Of a stretch of 64,000 nucleotides of DNA, positions 23,877-32,274 are shown piece by piece (within the stretch, counting starts at the first letter, position 1; every line of letters starts with the position of its first letter). The position numbers were made by a program, and so were the translations under genes. Origin of the DNA: Dermatobacter hominis (GTDB lineage Bacteria; Actinomycetota; Acidimicrobiia; Acidimicrobiales; Microtrichaceae); the NCBI RefSeq assembly GCF_020715685.1, contig NZ_CP085840.1, positions 3,534,001 through 3,598,000 of the forward strand. Direction: 5' to 3'. The notes under the pieces are model-generated. The model saw only the letters and a list, made by a program, of their open reading frames with translations. It was not told where the DNA came from and did no database searches.

Positions 23877-24466
23877 GGCGTGGCTCCGTCTCGGTCGGGG
23901 ATCGGGTCGTCCTCGGCGCCGACCCAGTGGTGTCGCAGGTCCGACAGCCAGTCGGGGTAGTCGAGCGGCGGGTCGGGGAGCGCGACCGCACCGTGCTCGG
24001 CGAGCGCGTCGGCGAACAGCTCGGGCCGGTCGCCCCAGGACCGGGGATCGCCGAGCATCACCTCGAACAGCACGGCACCGTCGTCGCCGGACCGCAGCGG
24101 ACCGAACGCGGCGCCGAACGGCAGCTCGACGTGCGTGCCGGCCGGGCAGCGTCGGTCGCCGACCCACAGCTCGCCCTCGATGACGAAGACGATGTGCGGG
24201 CTGTAGTGCCCGTGGCGGCGCACGATCATCCCGGGGTCGTACCTCGCGTACAGGGAGAGGTACTGGGGGTCGGGCGAGAAGGCGAGCCACTTCTCCCACA
24301 CGGACGACGTGGTGCCGTCGGCGTTCCGCTGGCGGCGGCACTCCTGCCAGGGCACGTCGGGATCGTCGAGGTGCCGGAACGTGGGCACCAGGCCGTCGAC
24401 CAGCGGGTTCGCCGGCTCGGCGCCGCTGCCGCTGTCGCTGCTCGGACCGGACGTCGTGCCGGTCAT
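23873..24466 (-). CDS. Cupin domain protein
   Basis: A 197-residue single-domain cupin. GMIVRRHGHYSPHIVFVIEGEL is cupin motif 1 (His, His and Glu metal ligands; shown in two parts here: VRRHGHYSPHIVFVIEGEL is the core), and GTHVELPFGAAFGPL is motif 2. It may be a dioxygenase or an accessory binding protein. An acidic, Ser/Gly-rich 20-residue N-terminus precedes the domain. Both ends overlap neighbours by 4 bp (ATGA with the binding-protein gene, GTGA with the amidohydrolase gene), so stoichiometric expression with them is likely. Confidence 0.85.
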   Translation of the reverse strand: MTGTTSGPSSDSGSGAEPANPLVDGLVPTFRHLDDPDVPWQECRRQRNADGTTSSVWEKWLAFSPDPQYLSLYARYDPGMIVRRHGHYSPHIVFVIEGELWVGDRRCPAGTHVELPFGAAFGPLRSGDDGAVLFEVMLGDPRSWGDRPELFADALAEHGAVALPDPPLDYPDWLSDLRHHWVGAEDDPIPDRDGATP

Positions 24467-25890
24467 ATCGGTCGGCTCGGGTCGACCTTGCCCTCGCCGA
24501 CGTCGGCGGTGATGGTCGTGACGCCGTCGGCCGGGCAGTGGAAGCCGTCGCCGTCGTCGCCGTCGCCGTCGATCTTCGGGTACAGCCGCTCGAACTCGCC
24601 GCCCTTGACGACCAGCAGCATGGAGCACGGGCTGGCCTTCGCCTCGTCGTGGCGGGCCGGGTCCTGCGGCGCGTGCAGGCCCCCACCGGTCCAGTCCTCG
24701 ACCGCCGCCGCCTCCTCGAGGATGCACGTCCGGGTCAGCACCCCGTCGTTCTTCTCACCACAGGCGTTCGCCGCCACCGTGAAGAGCAGCCAGGCCGACG
24801 TGCTCTGCATGCCGAGCTGGCCGATCTTGCCGCCGTCGACGCGCTGCTCGACCATGTCGATGTACTGCTGGACGGCCGGCCACCGGTCGGCCTCCTCGAG
24901 GGGGTGGAAGGCCATCCGGAGCACCGTCCCCTCGGCGGCCTCGCCCGCGGCGGTGAGCTCGGGGTCGTACATGTTCGCCTCGAGCAGCGGCGTGCCCTCC
25001 CAGCCCTGCTGGCGGAGGTTGGTGAGGAAGCTCGCCAGGTTCGACGCCTCGCCGACCCAGCTGAACGACGTCGCCCCGGTGCCGATCAGCTTCCGCGAGT
25101 ACGGCGTCCAGTCCATCGCCCCCGTGGGCGGATAGGTCTGCTCCGGGACCACTTCGATCCCGCCGACGTCACGCGCCACGGCCTCGTTCTTGGCCTTCAC
25201 GATCTCGAGCGACGGGAGCTCGCCCCACAGCACGCCCCACTTCTGCAGCGCGTCGGGCTGCAGCTCCTTCAGGTCGCGGAACCAGGTGTTCGACGCCGAC
25301 GAGCCCGGGTTGGGGACCGGTTGCACCTGCCCGTTCGAGTCGGCCTTCTCGACCGACACCGCGTAGCCGGGGATGTCGATCAGCCCGCACTTGTGGAAGT
25401 CGCTGCCGTCCTTGCCGGAGAACTCGAGCGCGTCCTGGGCGAGGCCCCCGCCGACGAGCGCGAACACGGTGCCGCAGGCCTTGCTCATCGCGGCCTCGAC
25501 GTTGAACAGCGCGGCGTCCAGGTCGACGACCTCGATCTGGAGGCCGCCGATCCCGCCCTGCTCGTTGCACCAGTCGGCGAAGGCGACCGACGCGTCGTAC
25601 ATCACCTTGTTGAGGCCCGGGCGGATCTGCGAGCTGCGGTCGTTCGGGACGCCGATGGCGAGCGTGCCGGCGCTCGAACCGGCCTCGGCCGGGTCCACGC
25701 TGAAGTCGCCCGCACCGCACAGCGTGGCGTCGAGGTCGCCGAAGGTGCCCTCGGCGGCCGCCTCGGTGGGGTCGCCGCCCCCTTCGGTCGTCGACGATCC
25801 CTCGGCCGGCTCGTCACCGGAGCCCGACGCGCCGCACGCACCGGCCACCAGAGCCGTGCCCATCATCAGGACGATGGTCAGACGCCTCAT
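24463..25890 (-). CDS. ABC-transporter type substrate-binding lipoprotein (Peripla_BP_6)
   Basis: A 475-residue exported binding protein: signal peptide with lipobox VAGAC (Cys19), an acidic Gly/Ser/Thr linker to about residue 48, then a two-lobed periplasmic-binding-protein domain of the branched-chain amino acid/urea type (LAIGVPNDRSSQ, ALVGGGLAQDALEF). Extra Cys residues (several pairs) and a C-terminal extension KIDGDGDDGDGFHCP, Asp-rich and possibly Ca-binding, are unusual. No permease or ATPase gene is adjacent, so it is an orphan binding protein, or works with a distant transporter. The ATG has GGGGGAAA upstream. Confidence 0.85.
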   Translation of the reverse strand: MRRLTIVLMMGTALVAGACGASGSGDEPAEGSSTTEGGGDPTEAAAEGTFGDLDATLCGAGDFSVDPAEAGSSAGTLAIGVPNDRSSQIRPGLNKVMYDASVAFADWCNEQGGIGGLQIEVVDLDAALFNVEAAMSKACGTVFALVGGGLAQDALEFSGKDGSDFHKCGLIDIPGYAVSVEKADSNGQVQPVPNPGSSASNTWFRDLKELQPDALQKWGVLWGELPSLEIVKAKNEAVARDVGGIEVVPEQTYPPTGAMDWTPYSRKLIGTGATSFSWVGEASNLASFLTNLRQQGWEGTPLLEANMYDPELTAAGEAAEGTVLRMAFHPLEEADRWPAVQQYIDMVEQRVDGGKIGQLGMQSTSAWLLFTVAANACGEKNDGVLTRTCILEEAAAVEDWTGGGLHAPQDPARHDEAKASPCSMLLVVKGGEFERLYPKIDGDGDDGDGFHCPADGVTTITADVGEGKVDPSRPI

Positions 25891-25994
25891 CCATTTCCCC
25901 CTCGTCGTGCGGCGCCGGATCCCCCCGGATGGCGCTGCGTTGTGGACCCTTGGAACGCGATCCGACCGACGTCGCCGGCCGGTGCGACGTGCGG

Positions 25995-27251
25995 TCAGGT
26001 GGTGTCGAACCTGACCGGTAGGTGCTTGATGCCGCCGATGAAGTTCGAGCGCAGGCGGTCGGGCGCGCCGAGTGCCTCCGGGTGCGGGACGCGCCGGGCC
26101 AGCTCCTCGAACAGGACGTGGATCTCCATCCGTGCGAGCTGGGCGCCCAGGCAGAAGTGCGGTCCGCCGCCTCCGAAGGCGATGTGCGGGTTCGGGTCGC
26201 GGGTGATGTCGAACGTGAACGGGTCCGCCCACACCTCTTCGTCCCGGTTGGCCGAGATGTACCACATGCTGATCTTGTCGCCGGCCCTGATCGTGCGGCC
26301 GCGGAGCTCGAAGTCGGCCATCGCGTTGCGCCGGAAGTAGAGCACCGGCGACGCCCACCGCAGGATCTCCTCGGTGGCGGTGGTGATGTGGCGCTCGGGG
26401 TCCGACCGGAGCAGGTCCCACTGGTCCGGGTGCTCGAGGAACGCGTTCATGCCGTGGGAGATGGCGTTGCGGGTCGTCTCGTTGCCGGCCACCGAGAGCA
26501 GCAGGAAGAACAGGTTGAAGTCCATGTCGGACAGCGACTCGCCGTCGATCTCCGCGCTGAGCAGTGCGGTGATGATGTCGTCGTCCGGCTGCGCTCGCCG
26601 CTGCTCGGCGAGCTGCTGGGCGTACATGAACATCGAGACCTGCGCCTCGAACATCTCCTCCTCGGACACCCGGTACTCCGGGTCGTCGGAGCCGATCATC
26701 TTGTTGCTCCACTCGAAGATCTTGTGGCGGTCCTCGATCGGCACGCCGATCAGCTCGGCGATCACCTCGAGGGGGAGCTCCGCGGCCACGTCGACGACGA
26801 AGTCGCACTCACCCGCCGGCAGCACGCGGTCGAGGATGGCGCTGGTGAGCTCGCGTATGTGCTCGGTCATCTTCTCGATCATCCGCGGCGTGAACCCACG
26901 GTTGACCAGTCGCCGGTAGCGGGTGTGGTCGGGCGGGTCCATCTGCAGCATCAGCCGGCCACCGGCGTTCTCGGCCTCGCTCTGGGTCGTCGCCCGCTCC
27001 TCGAGGGCGATGACCCCGCCGTTCGCGGCCTCGGAGGAGAACGTGCCCGCGTCGCGGTTGCAGGCGACCACGTCCGCGTGCTTCGTGATCACCCAGAACC
27101 CCGGACCGTCGGGCTCGGGGTGGAGGTGCACCGGGTCGTGGGCACGGAGGTAGGTGAACCACTCGTGCGGGATGCCCGAGGTGAACCGGTCGCGGTCCAG
27201 CAGGTCGATGCTCGACGGATCGACGTCGCTGCGATCGCTCGTGGTGGTCAT
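25995..27251 (-). CDS. Cytochrome P450, CYP125/CYP142-like (steroid side-chain oxidation)
   Basis: A 418-residue soluble bacterial P450. I-helix VAGNETTRNAISHG supplies the acid-alcohol pair, EEILRW is the ExxR motif and FGGGGPHFCLGAQLAR is the haem loop with the Cys ligand. Overall similarity by eye is to the CYP124/125/142 clan that oxidises the C26/27 methyl of cholesterol. Its promoter contains a KstR-type palindrome, and a FadD19-like ligase diverges from it, which supports sterol side-chain activation. ATG 27251 is the clear start; the longer frame upstream crosses the promoter. Ferredoxin and reductase partners are not in the window. Confidence 0.92.
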   Translation of the reverse strand: MTTTSDRSDVDPSSIDLLDRDRFTSGIPHEWFTYLRAHDPVHLHPEPDGPGFWVITKHADVVACNRDAGTFSSEAANGGVIALEERATTQSEAENAGGRLMLQMDPPDHTRYRRLVNRGFTPRMIEKMTEHIRELTSAILDRVLPAGECDFVVDVAAELPLEVIAELIGVPIEDRHKIFEWSNKMIGSDDPEYRVSEEEMFEAQVSMFMYAQQLAEQRRAQPDDDIITALLSAEIDGESLSDMDFNLFFLLLSVAGNETTRNAISHGMNAFLEHPDQWDLLRSDPERHITTATEEILRWASPVLYFRRNAMADFELRGRTIRAGDKISMWYISANRDEEVWADPFTFDITRDPNPHIAFGGGGPHFCLGAQLARMEIHVLFEELARRVPHPEALGAPDRLRSNFIGGIKHLPVRFDTT

Positions 27252-27317
27252 GCTCGCCCCCTGGGGACCCACCGGCCCGAGAACTGCGCCGCAGGTGTGG
27301 CGGCGGTCACGCCGCAG

Positions 27318-27331
27318 TAGAACACATTCTA
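27318..27331. promoter_or_regulatory. KstR-type operator at the P450 promoter
   Basis: TAGAACACATTCTA, one mismatch from the palindrome TAGAAC-NN-GTTCTA. On the minus strand its TAGAAT half is itself a good -10 box 67 bp upstream of the P450 start, so binding would block transcription. Confidence 0.7.
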
Positions 27332-27458
27332 CCTGGCCGGTCCACCGTACCGTGACGGCGGTCACGCCCGACCCGGGCCGGGGTGCAGGGCGAGCCGCCG
27401 TGGCCGGGCTGCAGCCGTCGCACGACCCCACCGCGCAGGATCGATTGCCGGGGTGTGC

Positions 27459-27472
27459 GAGAACGTGTTCTA
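27459..27472. promoter_or_regulatory. KstR-type operator at the fadD promoter
   Basis: GAGAACGTGTTCTA, one mismatch from the same palindrome, ending 10 nt before ATG 27482 and overlapping the presumed -10 region (TACTGC). Confidence 0.7.
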
Positions 27473-27481
27473 CTGCGGCCC

Positions 27482-29128
27482 ATGGCGTTCAACCTCGCTG
27501 ACCTCGTCGAGCACACGGTCGACGCGGTGCCCGATCGCACGGCGCTGATCTGCGGCGACCGCTCGGCCACGTTCGCCGAGCTCGACGAGCGGGCGAACCG
27601 GCTGGCGCACCACCTCGCGTCGGTCGGCGTCGGCGAACGGGACCACGTGGCGATCTACGCCTACAACAGCCTCGAGTACGTGGAGGCCATGCTGGCGGCG
27701 TACAAGCTCAGGGCCGTCCCGATCAACGTCAACTACCGCTACGTGGACGAGGAGCTCGTCTACCTCTTCGACAACGCCGACGTCGTGGCCGTGGTGTACC
27801 AGTCGGTGTTCGCCCCGCACATCGAGGCCGTCGCGCCCCGGCTGCCCCGGCTGCGGCACCTCGTCGAGATCGCCGACCCGGATGCCCGGCCCGGGGACGT
27901 CGGGCCGCTGGTGGCCGGGGCGGTCGACTACGAGTCGGCCCTCGCGGCCGGGTCGCCGGCGCGCGACTTCGGCCCGCGCGACGACGGCGACCTGTACATC
28001 CTCTACACCGGCGGGACCACCGGGCTGCCCAAGGGGGTCATGTGGCGCCACGAGGACGTGTGGCGCACCCTCGGCGGCGGCATCGACTTCACGACCGGCG
28101 AGCGCATCGAGGACGAGCACCAGCTCGCCCGGGCCGCGGCGGCCTCGCCCGAGTCGACCGGCCTGGTGCTGGCGCCGCTCATGCACGGCGCAGCCCAGTG
28201 GGGGACCCTCGGGGGCCTGTTCAAGGGCGTCACCAACGTGCTGCTGCCCCGGTTCGACCCGCACGCGGTCTGGGCCGCGGTCGAGAGGTACGACATCGCG
28301 GTCGTGACGATCACGGGCGACGCCATGGCCCGTCCGCTCATCGAGGCGTTGCGCGAGGGGCACCCCGACGGCGGCGGGCCGTACGACACCTCGGCCCTGG
28401 TGGCGATCAGCTCGACGGCCGCGGTGTTCTCGCCGGTGGTCAAGGACCAGCTCTTCGAGCTGCTGCCCGACCTCTTCATCAGCGAGGCGGTCGGCTCGTC
28501 GGAAGGCGGGTTCAACGGGATGCGGCTCGTCGAGAAGGGCGCCACGGAGACCGAGGGCGGGCTCATCAACGTCTCGTTGGGTCGCGACAGCGTGGTCCTC
28601 GGCGACGACGACCGACCGGTGCAGCCGGGCGAGGTCGGTCGTCTCGCCCGTGGCGGCAACGTGCCGATCGGCTACTACAAGGACCCGGTCAAGACGGCGG
28701 CGACGTTCATCGAGGTCGACGGCCGGCGCTACTCGGTGCCGGGCGACCTCGCTCGCCTCGAGCTCGACGGCACGATGACCCTGCTCGGCCGTGGCTCGCA
28801 GTGCATCAACTCCGGGGGCGAGAAGATCCATCCCGAAGAGGTCGAGTCGGTCCTGAAGGCCCACCCCAAGGTGTTCGACGCGCTGGTCCTCGGCGTGGAC
28901 GACGAGCGCTGGGGCCAGGCCGTGGCGGCGATCGTCCAGCCGCGGTCCGGCGAGACCGTCACGTTGCCCGAGCTCGTCGATCACTGCCACTCGCGGCTCG
29001 CCCGCTACAAGGCGCCGCGGGTCCTGCACCTGGTCGACGAGGTGCCGCGCCAGCCCAGCGGCAAGCCCGACTACCGCCGCGCCCGCGACCTCGTCGACGA
29101 CCCCGACGCGGCCACGGACCGTCCATGA
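27482..29128 (+). CDS. Acyl-CoA ligase, FadD19/FadD17-like
   Basis: A 548-residue ANL-superfamily adenylating enzyme that should activate a carboxylic acid, probably a sterol side-chain acid, as the CoA thioester. Motifs: YILYTGGTTGLPKGVMWRHED (core P-loop YTGGTTGLPKG), SEAVGSSEGG, YSVPGDLA and GRGSQCINSGGEKIHPEEVE of the C-terminal hinge, with the catalytic Lys in PSGKPDYR. The KGVMWRHED stretch and GGGGxD region resemble the steroid-CoA ligase FadD19. ATG 27482 has no Shine-Dalgarno and is 5 nt from a weak -10, so it may be leaderless. The nitronate-monooxygenase-like gene follows after 31 bp. Confidence 0.92.
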   Translation: MAFNLADLVEHTVDAVPDRTALICGDRSATFAELDERANRLAHHLASVGVGERDHVAIYAYNSLEYVEAMLAAYKLRAVPINVNYRYVDEELVYLFDNADVVAVVYQSVFAPHIEAVAPRLPRLRHLVEIADPDARPGDVGPLVAGAVDYESALAAGSPARDFGPRDDGDLYILYTGGTTGLPKGVMWRHEDVWRTLGGGIDFTTGERIEDEHQLARAAAASPESTGLVLAPLMHGAAQWGTLGGLFKGVTNVLLPRFDPHAVWAAVERYDIAVVTITGDAMARPLIEALREGHPDGGGPYDTSALVAISSTAAVFSPVVKDQLFELLPDLFISEAVGSSEGGFNGMRLVEKGATETEGGLINVSLGRDSVVLGDDDRPVQPGEVGRLARGGNVPIGYYKDPVKTAATFIEVDGRRYSVPGDLARLELDGTMTLLGRGSQCINSGGEKIHPEEVESVLKAHPKVFDALVLGVDDERWGQAVAAIVQPRSGETVTLPELVDHCHSRLARYKAPRVLHLVDEVPRQPSGKPDYRRARDLVDDPDAATDRP

Positions 29129-29159
29129 CCGACACGTCAACACCTCCCGGAGGGACGTC

Positions 29160-30296
29160 ATGAAGAACCCGCTCACCGAGATGTTCGGCATCGAGTACCC
29201 GATCTTCGCCTTCTCGCACTGCCGCGACGTGGTGGCGGCGGTGACCAACGCCGGAGGTATGGGGGTGCTGGGTGCCCTCGCCTTCTCGCCCGAGCAGCTC
29301 GAGCAGGAGCTCACCTGGATCGACGAGCACGTGGGCGGGCGGCCGTACGGCGTCGACGTCGTCATGCCCGTGAAGACGGTCGACCGCGACCAGGGCATCG
29401 ACGACGTCAGCGACATCGGCGCGACCCTGCGGGAGCTGATCCCCCAGGAGCACTGGGACTACGTCGACAAGATCCTCGCCGATCACGGCGTCGACGTGGC
29501 CGCCGCCGACGCCGAGCTCGAGTCCGGCGCCGGACTCGGCGCCGGGGTGCTCGGCTGGACCGCGGCCACCGGCGCCCCGCAGATCCAGATCGCCCTCCAG
29601 CACCCCATCGCGCTGCTCGCGAGCGCCCTGGGTCCGCCGCCCAAGGAGGCGATCGACCAGGCCCACGAGCAGGGCGTGAAGGTCGCGGCGCTCATCGGCC
29701 GGGTCGAGCAGGCGGTGCGCGACGTGCAGCAGGGCGTCGACATCATCATCGCCCAGGGCTACGAGGCCGGCGGCCACACCGGTGACGTGGCCACGATGGT
29801 GCTCGTCCCCGACGTGGTCGACGCGATCGCGCCCGTGCCCGTGCTCGCCGCGGGAGGCATCGGCTCCGGCCGGCAGATGGCGGCGGGCATGGCCCTCGGC
29901 GCGGCAGGGGTCTGGACGGGCTCCATCTGGTTGACCGTCGCGGAGAGCGACGCGTCCGCGGTCGTCACCGACAAGCTGCTCGACGCGACGTCCGGCGACA
30001 CCGTGCGCTCCCGTGCGTTCACGGGCAAGCCCGCCCGTCAGCTCCGGACGGCGTGGACCGAGGCCTGGGAGGCGCCCGAGTCGCCGGGCACGCTGCCCAT
30101 GCCCCTGCAGTTCATCCTCAACTCCTACGCGACCCGGAAGATGGGCGGGAACCCGCCGCGCGAGCTGGTCGGCATGCCGGTCGGACAGATCGTCAGCCGG
30201 ATGAACCAGGTGCGGAGCACCAAGCAGGTGATCGTCGACATGGTGTCCGAGTACGTCGACGTCACCCAGCGGCTGACCGCCGACATCGAGGGGTGA
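29160..30296 (+). CDS. Nitronate monooxygenase / 2-nitropropane dioxygenase-like flavoprotein
   Basis: A 378-residue FMN-binding TIM-barrel protein: YPIFAFSHCRDVVAAVTNAGGMGVLG at the N-terminus (FMN and substrate region: NAGGMGVLGA), QGYEAGGHTGD with the characteristic GGHxG, and VLAAGGIGSGRQMAAGMALGA (phosphate-binding GGI-GR). Related flavoproteins act in actinobacterial steroid ring catabolism (IpdC type) and in nitronate oxidation; which applies here is not determined. GGAGGGA precedes ATG 29160 at a good distance. It is the second gene of the operator-controlled fadD operon, so it is probably used in the same pathway. Confidence 0.88.
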   Translation: MKNPLTEMFGIEYPIFAFSHCRDVVAAVTNAGGMGVLGALAFSPEQLEQELTWIDEHVGGRPYGVDVVMPVKTVDRDQGIDDVSDIGATLRELIPQEHWDYVDKILADHGVDVAAADAELESGAGLGAGVLGWTAATGAPQIQIALQHPIALLASALGPPPKEAIDQAHEQGVKVAALIGRVEQAVRDVQQGVDIIIAQGYEAGGHTGDVATMVLVPDVVDAIAPVPVLAAGGIGSGRQMAAGMALGAAGVWTGSIWLTVAESDASAVVTDKLLDATSGDTVRSRAFTGKPARQLRTAWTEAWEAPESPGTLPMPLQFILNSYATRKMGGNPPRELVGMPVGQIVSRMNQVRSTKQVIVDMVSEYVDVTQRLTADIEG

Positions 30297-30333
30297 ACGG
30301 CCCCGACCGGGCCGGCGCGGCGGGACCGCTCGA

Positions 30334-30999
30334 TCAGGCGGTCGGGCGCTCGTAGGGACGGATCAGGACACGGCACGCCCGTTCGAGCTCGGCGTGGACG
30401 CGGTCGAAGCTCGAACGGCCGTTGGCCCAGGCCATGAGGCTCGAGTACCAGACGTGGGACAGCACGGCCAGGATGTCGGCGCGCACGGCCGGGTCCAGGT
30501 CGGCGAGAATCCGGTCACCCATCGACGCGATCGAGCGGCGCACCTCGCTGCCCGAGTCGCGCACGCCGGCGTCCGCCGAGGACAGCGAGCGGACCAGCGC
30601 GGCGCTCAGCTTGGGCTGGCGCTCCATCGCACGACACGCCCGACGCAGGACGTCGACCATCCGCTCCTCTGCCGTGTCGCCCCTGGGAGGTGATTGCGCG
30701 ACGCGCGTGCCGAGGCGCATCGTCCACTCCGTCATGGCCGCCGCCAGCAGGTGGTCCTTGGACGAGAAGTTCCGGTAGATGGTGGCGAGCGCCACGTTCG
30801 CGGTGATGGCGACGTCGCGCATCTGCACCGCGTCGTAGCCGCCCTCCGCGCCGAGCTCGAACGCCGCGTCGATCACGCGCCGGCGACGTTCCGCCTGCTC
30901 GGGCGTCAGCGCCTCCACGGCCGTCACGGTGTCGGACGGCGGCTCCACGGCGTCGGTCGCCGGTCCGGTCCGTGCGCTACCGGGCGCGGCGTCAGCCAT
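30334..30999 (-). CDS. kstR: TetR family repressor, KstR-like
   Basis: A 221-residue TetR regulator. The DNA-binding helices (RRRRVIDAAFELGAEGGYDAV, then QMRDVAITANVALATIYRNF and SSKDHLLAAAM) are strikingly like KstR of mycobacteria, which has GGYEAVQMRAVADRADVAVGTLYRYFPSKVHLL (compare GGYDAVQMRDVA here). The C-terminal HVWYSSLMAWANGRSS also matches KstR's VWLSNLLAW region. KstR represses cholesterol catabolism genes and is released by sterol-CoA intermediates. Two TnnAACnnGTT operators lie 59 and 106 bp upstream, one over a TACACT -10 box, implying autoregulation. The N-terminal ~30 residues are a disordered extension. Confidence 0.88.
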   Translation of the reverse strand: MADAAPGSARTGPATDAVEPPSDTVTAVEALTPEQAERRRRVIDAAFELGAEGGYDAVQMRDVAITANVALATIYRNFSSKDHLLAAAMTEWTMRLGTRVAQSPPRGDTAEERMVDVLRRACRAMERQPKLSAALVRSLSSADAGVRDSGSEVRRSIASMGDRILADLDPAVRADILAVLSHVWYSSLMAWANGRSSFDRVHAELERACRVLIRPYERPTA

Positions 31000-31057
31000 G
31001 GCGCGTTCGGTCGGTGTCCACCGTCGCCTCCGCGCTGCCGAGCATCGGGGACCAGTG

Positions 31058-31071
31058 TAGAACCCGTTCTC
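31058..31071. promoter_or_regulatory. KstR-type operator 1 before the repressor gene
   Basis: TAGAACCCGTTCTC, one mismatch from TAGAAC-NN-GTTCTA. It overlaps a minus-strand TACACT -10 box (31059-31054) for the repressor gene. Confidence 0.7.
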
Positions 31072-31104
31072 GTGGGCGACGCACGGCTGCCCGTCCGTCC
31101 CCTG

Positions 31105-31118
31105 TGGAACAGGTTCTC
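31105..31118. promoter_or_regulatory. KstR-type operator 2 before the repressor gene
   Basis: TGGAACAGGTTCTC, two mismatches from the palindrome but with the AAC-NN-GTT core intact, 34 bp (centre to centre 47 bp) beyond operator 1. Confidence 0.6.
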
Positions 31119-31186
31119 GTAGGCCGCCTGCGGGGCCGAGGGGAGGGCCGGTCGCCAGCCGACGGGCCGGCCGCCGGTGGCGCGCC

Positions 31187-31393
31187 TCAGGTCGCCTGCT
31201 GATCGAGGTCGTCGTCGAAGACCCCGTCCATCGACTCCGCCATGGCCGAGCCCGCCGCTGCGAGGAGGCGTGTGGCCCCGGCGGCGGCGGCGATGGCCAG
31301 GGCGATGGGGCCGACGGCGGCCAACCGTCGTTCGGCCGTTCCTGATGTCCTGCTGTGCACGGGTGCTCCGCTCGTTCTCCCTCGGCCCGACAC
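31187..31393 (-). CDS. Small ESMDG protein with one hydrophobic segment
   Basis: A 68-residue protein of unknown function: basic N-terminus, one Ala-rich hydrophobic helix (VGPIALAIAAAAGATRLLAAAG) and the acidic tail MAESMDGVFDDDLDQQAT*. A second copy of the tail exists as a remnant at 15005-15088, which supports this reading frame and its stop. The hydrophobic helix may be a membrane anchor or part of a helical bundle. GTG 31393 is the furthest start; TAGTGT overlaps it on the same strand, so the true start may lie a little downstream. Confidence 0.5.
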   Translation of the reverse strand: MSGRGRTSGAPVHSRTSGTAERRLAAVGPIALAIAAAAGATRLLAAAGSAMAESMDGVFDDDLDQQAT

Positions 31394-31479
31394 TACCCAG
31401 CGATGCTCGCGACATGGCCGCGTTCGCTGCCTACAGCTCGCAGGCGGTCCGGCCTGCGATGGCCTCCTGCCGGTCGTGG

Positions 31480-32274
31480 TCAGCGGTCGAGGTGGCTGCC
31501 GCCCCGGGTCGGATCCGGGGTCGCACCCAGATGAGCCGTCAACTCGGCGAGGGCGACCCGGCGATCGAGGACGTCGCGGGCGAGATCCGTCAGCTTCTGG
31601 TTCCGTCGGCGGGCGTAGGTCCGGAGCAGGTCAAAGGCCGTGGCCATTCCCACGTCGGCCTGCTCGGCCAGCATGCCCTTGGCCTGCTCGATCACCACAC
31701 GGCTGTCGAGGGCGTGCTGGAGCTGCCGCTGGCGGACCAGGGCGTCACGCATCGCCCGGTCCTGCACCATGGCGATCGTCGCGACGTCGCCGAGCCCCTG
31801 GGCGAGCGCGAGGTCAGGGGGCCGCAGGCCCCCGGGCTCCGTCATGAAGAGGTTGAGGCAGCCGAGGACGTCGGACCGCAGTCGCAGCGGGACCGCGCAG
31901 ACGGCCTGGTAGCCGAGCGCGACCGACTCGGCGGCGAAGCGGGGCCACCGGTCCGACAGCTGCCGCATGTCGTCGGCGATGACCGCTCGTCCGGTCGCGA
32001 CGCACTCGAGGCAGGGCCCTTCGTCCTGTTGGATCTGGAACAGCTCGAGCAGCACGGCGTCGTCGTTGGACGACGCCACGATCTGGAGACGTTCGGACGC
32101 GTCGAGCAGCAGCACGCCGGCGGCCTGGGCGTCGAGCAGGAGCACGGCCCTGACGCTGAGCAGGGTCAGCGTGTCGATCACGTCGAAGTCCTCGACGAGT
32201 GAGTCGATCAGCTCCACGAACGTCCGTGTCGCAGCGCCCTCGCGACTCATCGCCGGGCCTGTCGTGTCACCCAT
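31480..32274 (-). CDS. GAF-ANTAR transcription antiterminator (2nd of tandem)
   Basis: A 264-residue regulator with an N-terminal GAF sensor domain (about residues 20-175: LLLDAQAAGVLLLD, EGPCLECVATGRAV, LRSDVLGCLNLF) and a C-terminal ANTAR RNA-binding helix bundle (about 190-250: VVIEQAKGMLAEQADVGM, AFDLLRTYARRRN). ANTAR proteins bind twin hexaloop hairpins in nascent RNA to prevent termination. The ATG overlaps the end of the upstream GAF-ANTAR gene by 8 bp, so the two are made together. The signal sensed is unknown. Confidence 0.92.
   Translation of the reverse strand: MGDTTGPAMSREGAATRTFVELIDSLVEDFDVIDTLTLLSVRAVLLLDAQAAGVLLLDASERLQIVASSNDDAVLLELFQIQQDEGPCLECVATGRAVIADDMRQLSDRWPRFAAESVALGYQAVCAVPLRLRSDVLGCLNLFMTEPGGLRPPDLALAQGLGDVATIAMVQDRAMRDALVRQRQLQHALDSRVVIEQAKGMLAEQADVGMATAFDLLRTYARRRNQKLTDLARDVLDRRVALAELTAHLGATPDPTRGGSHLDR

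Noticed and set aside
25951-25964. TGGAACGCGATCCG as a fifth KstR operator
   Set aside because: The core is AAC-NN-GAT, not AAC-NN-GTT, and the right arm fails; kept only as a hint.
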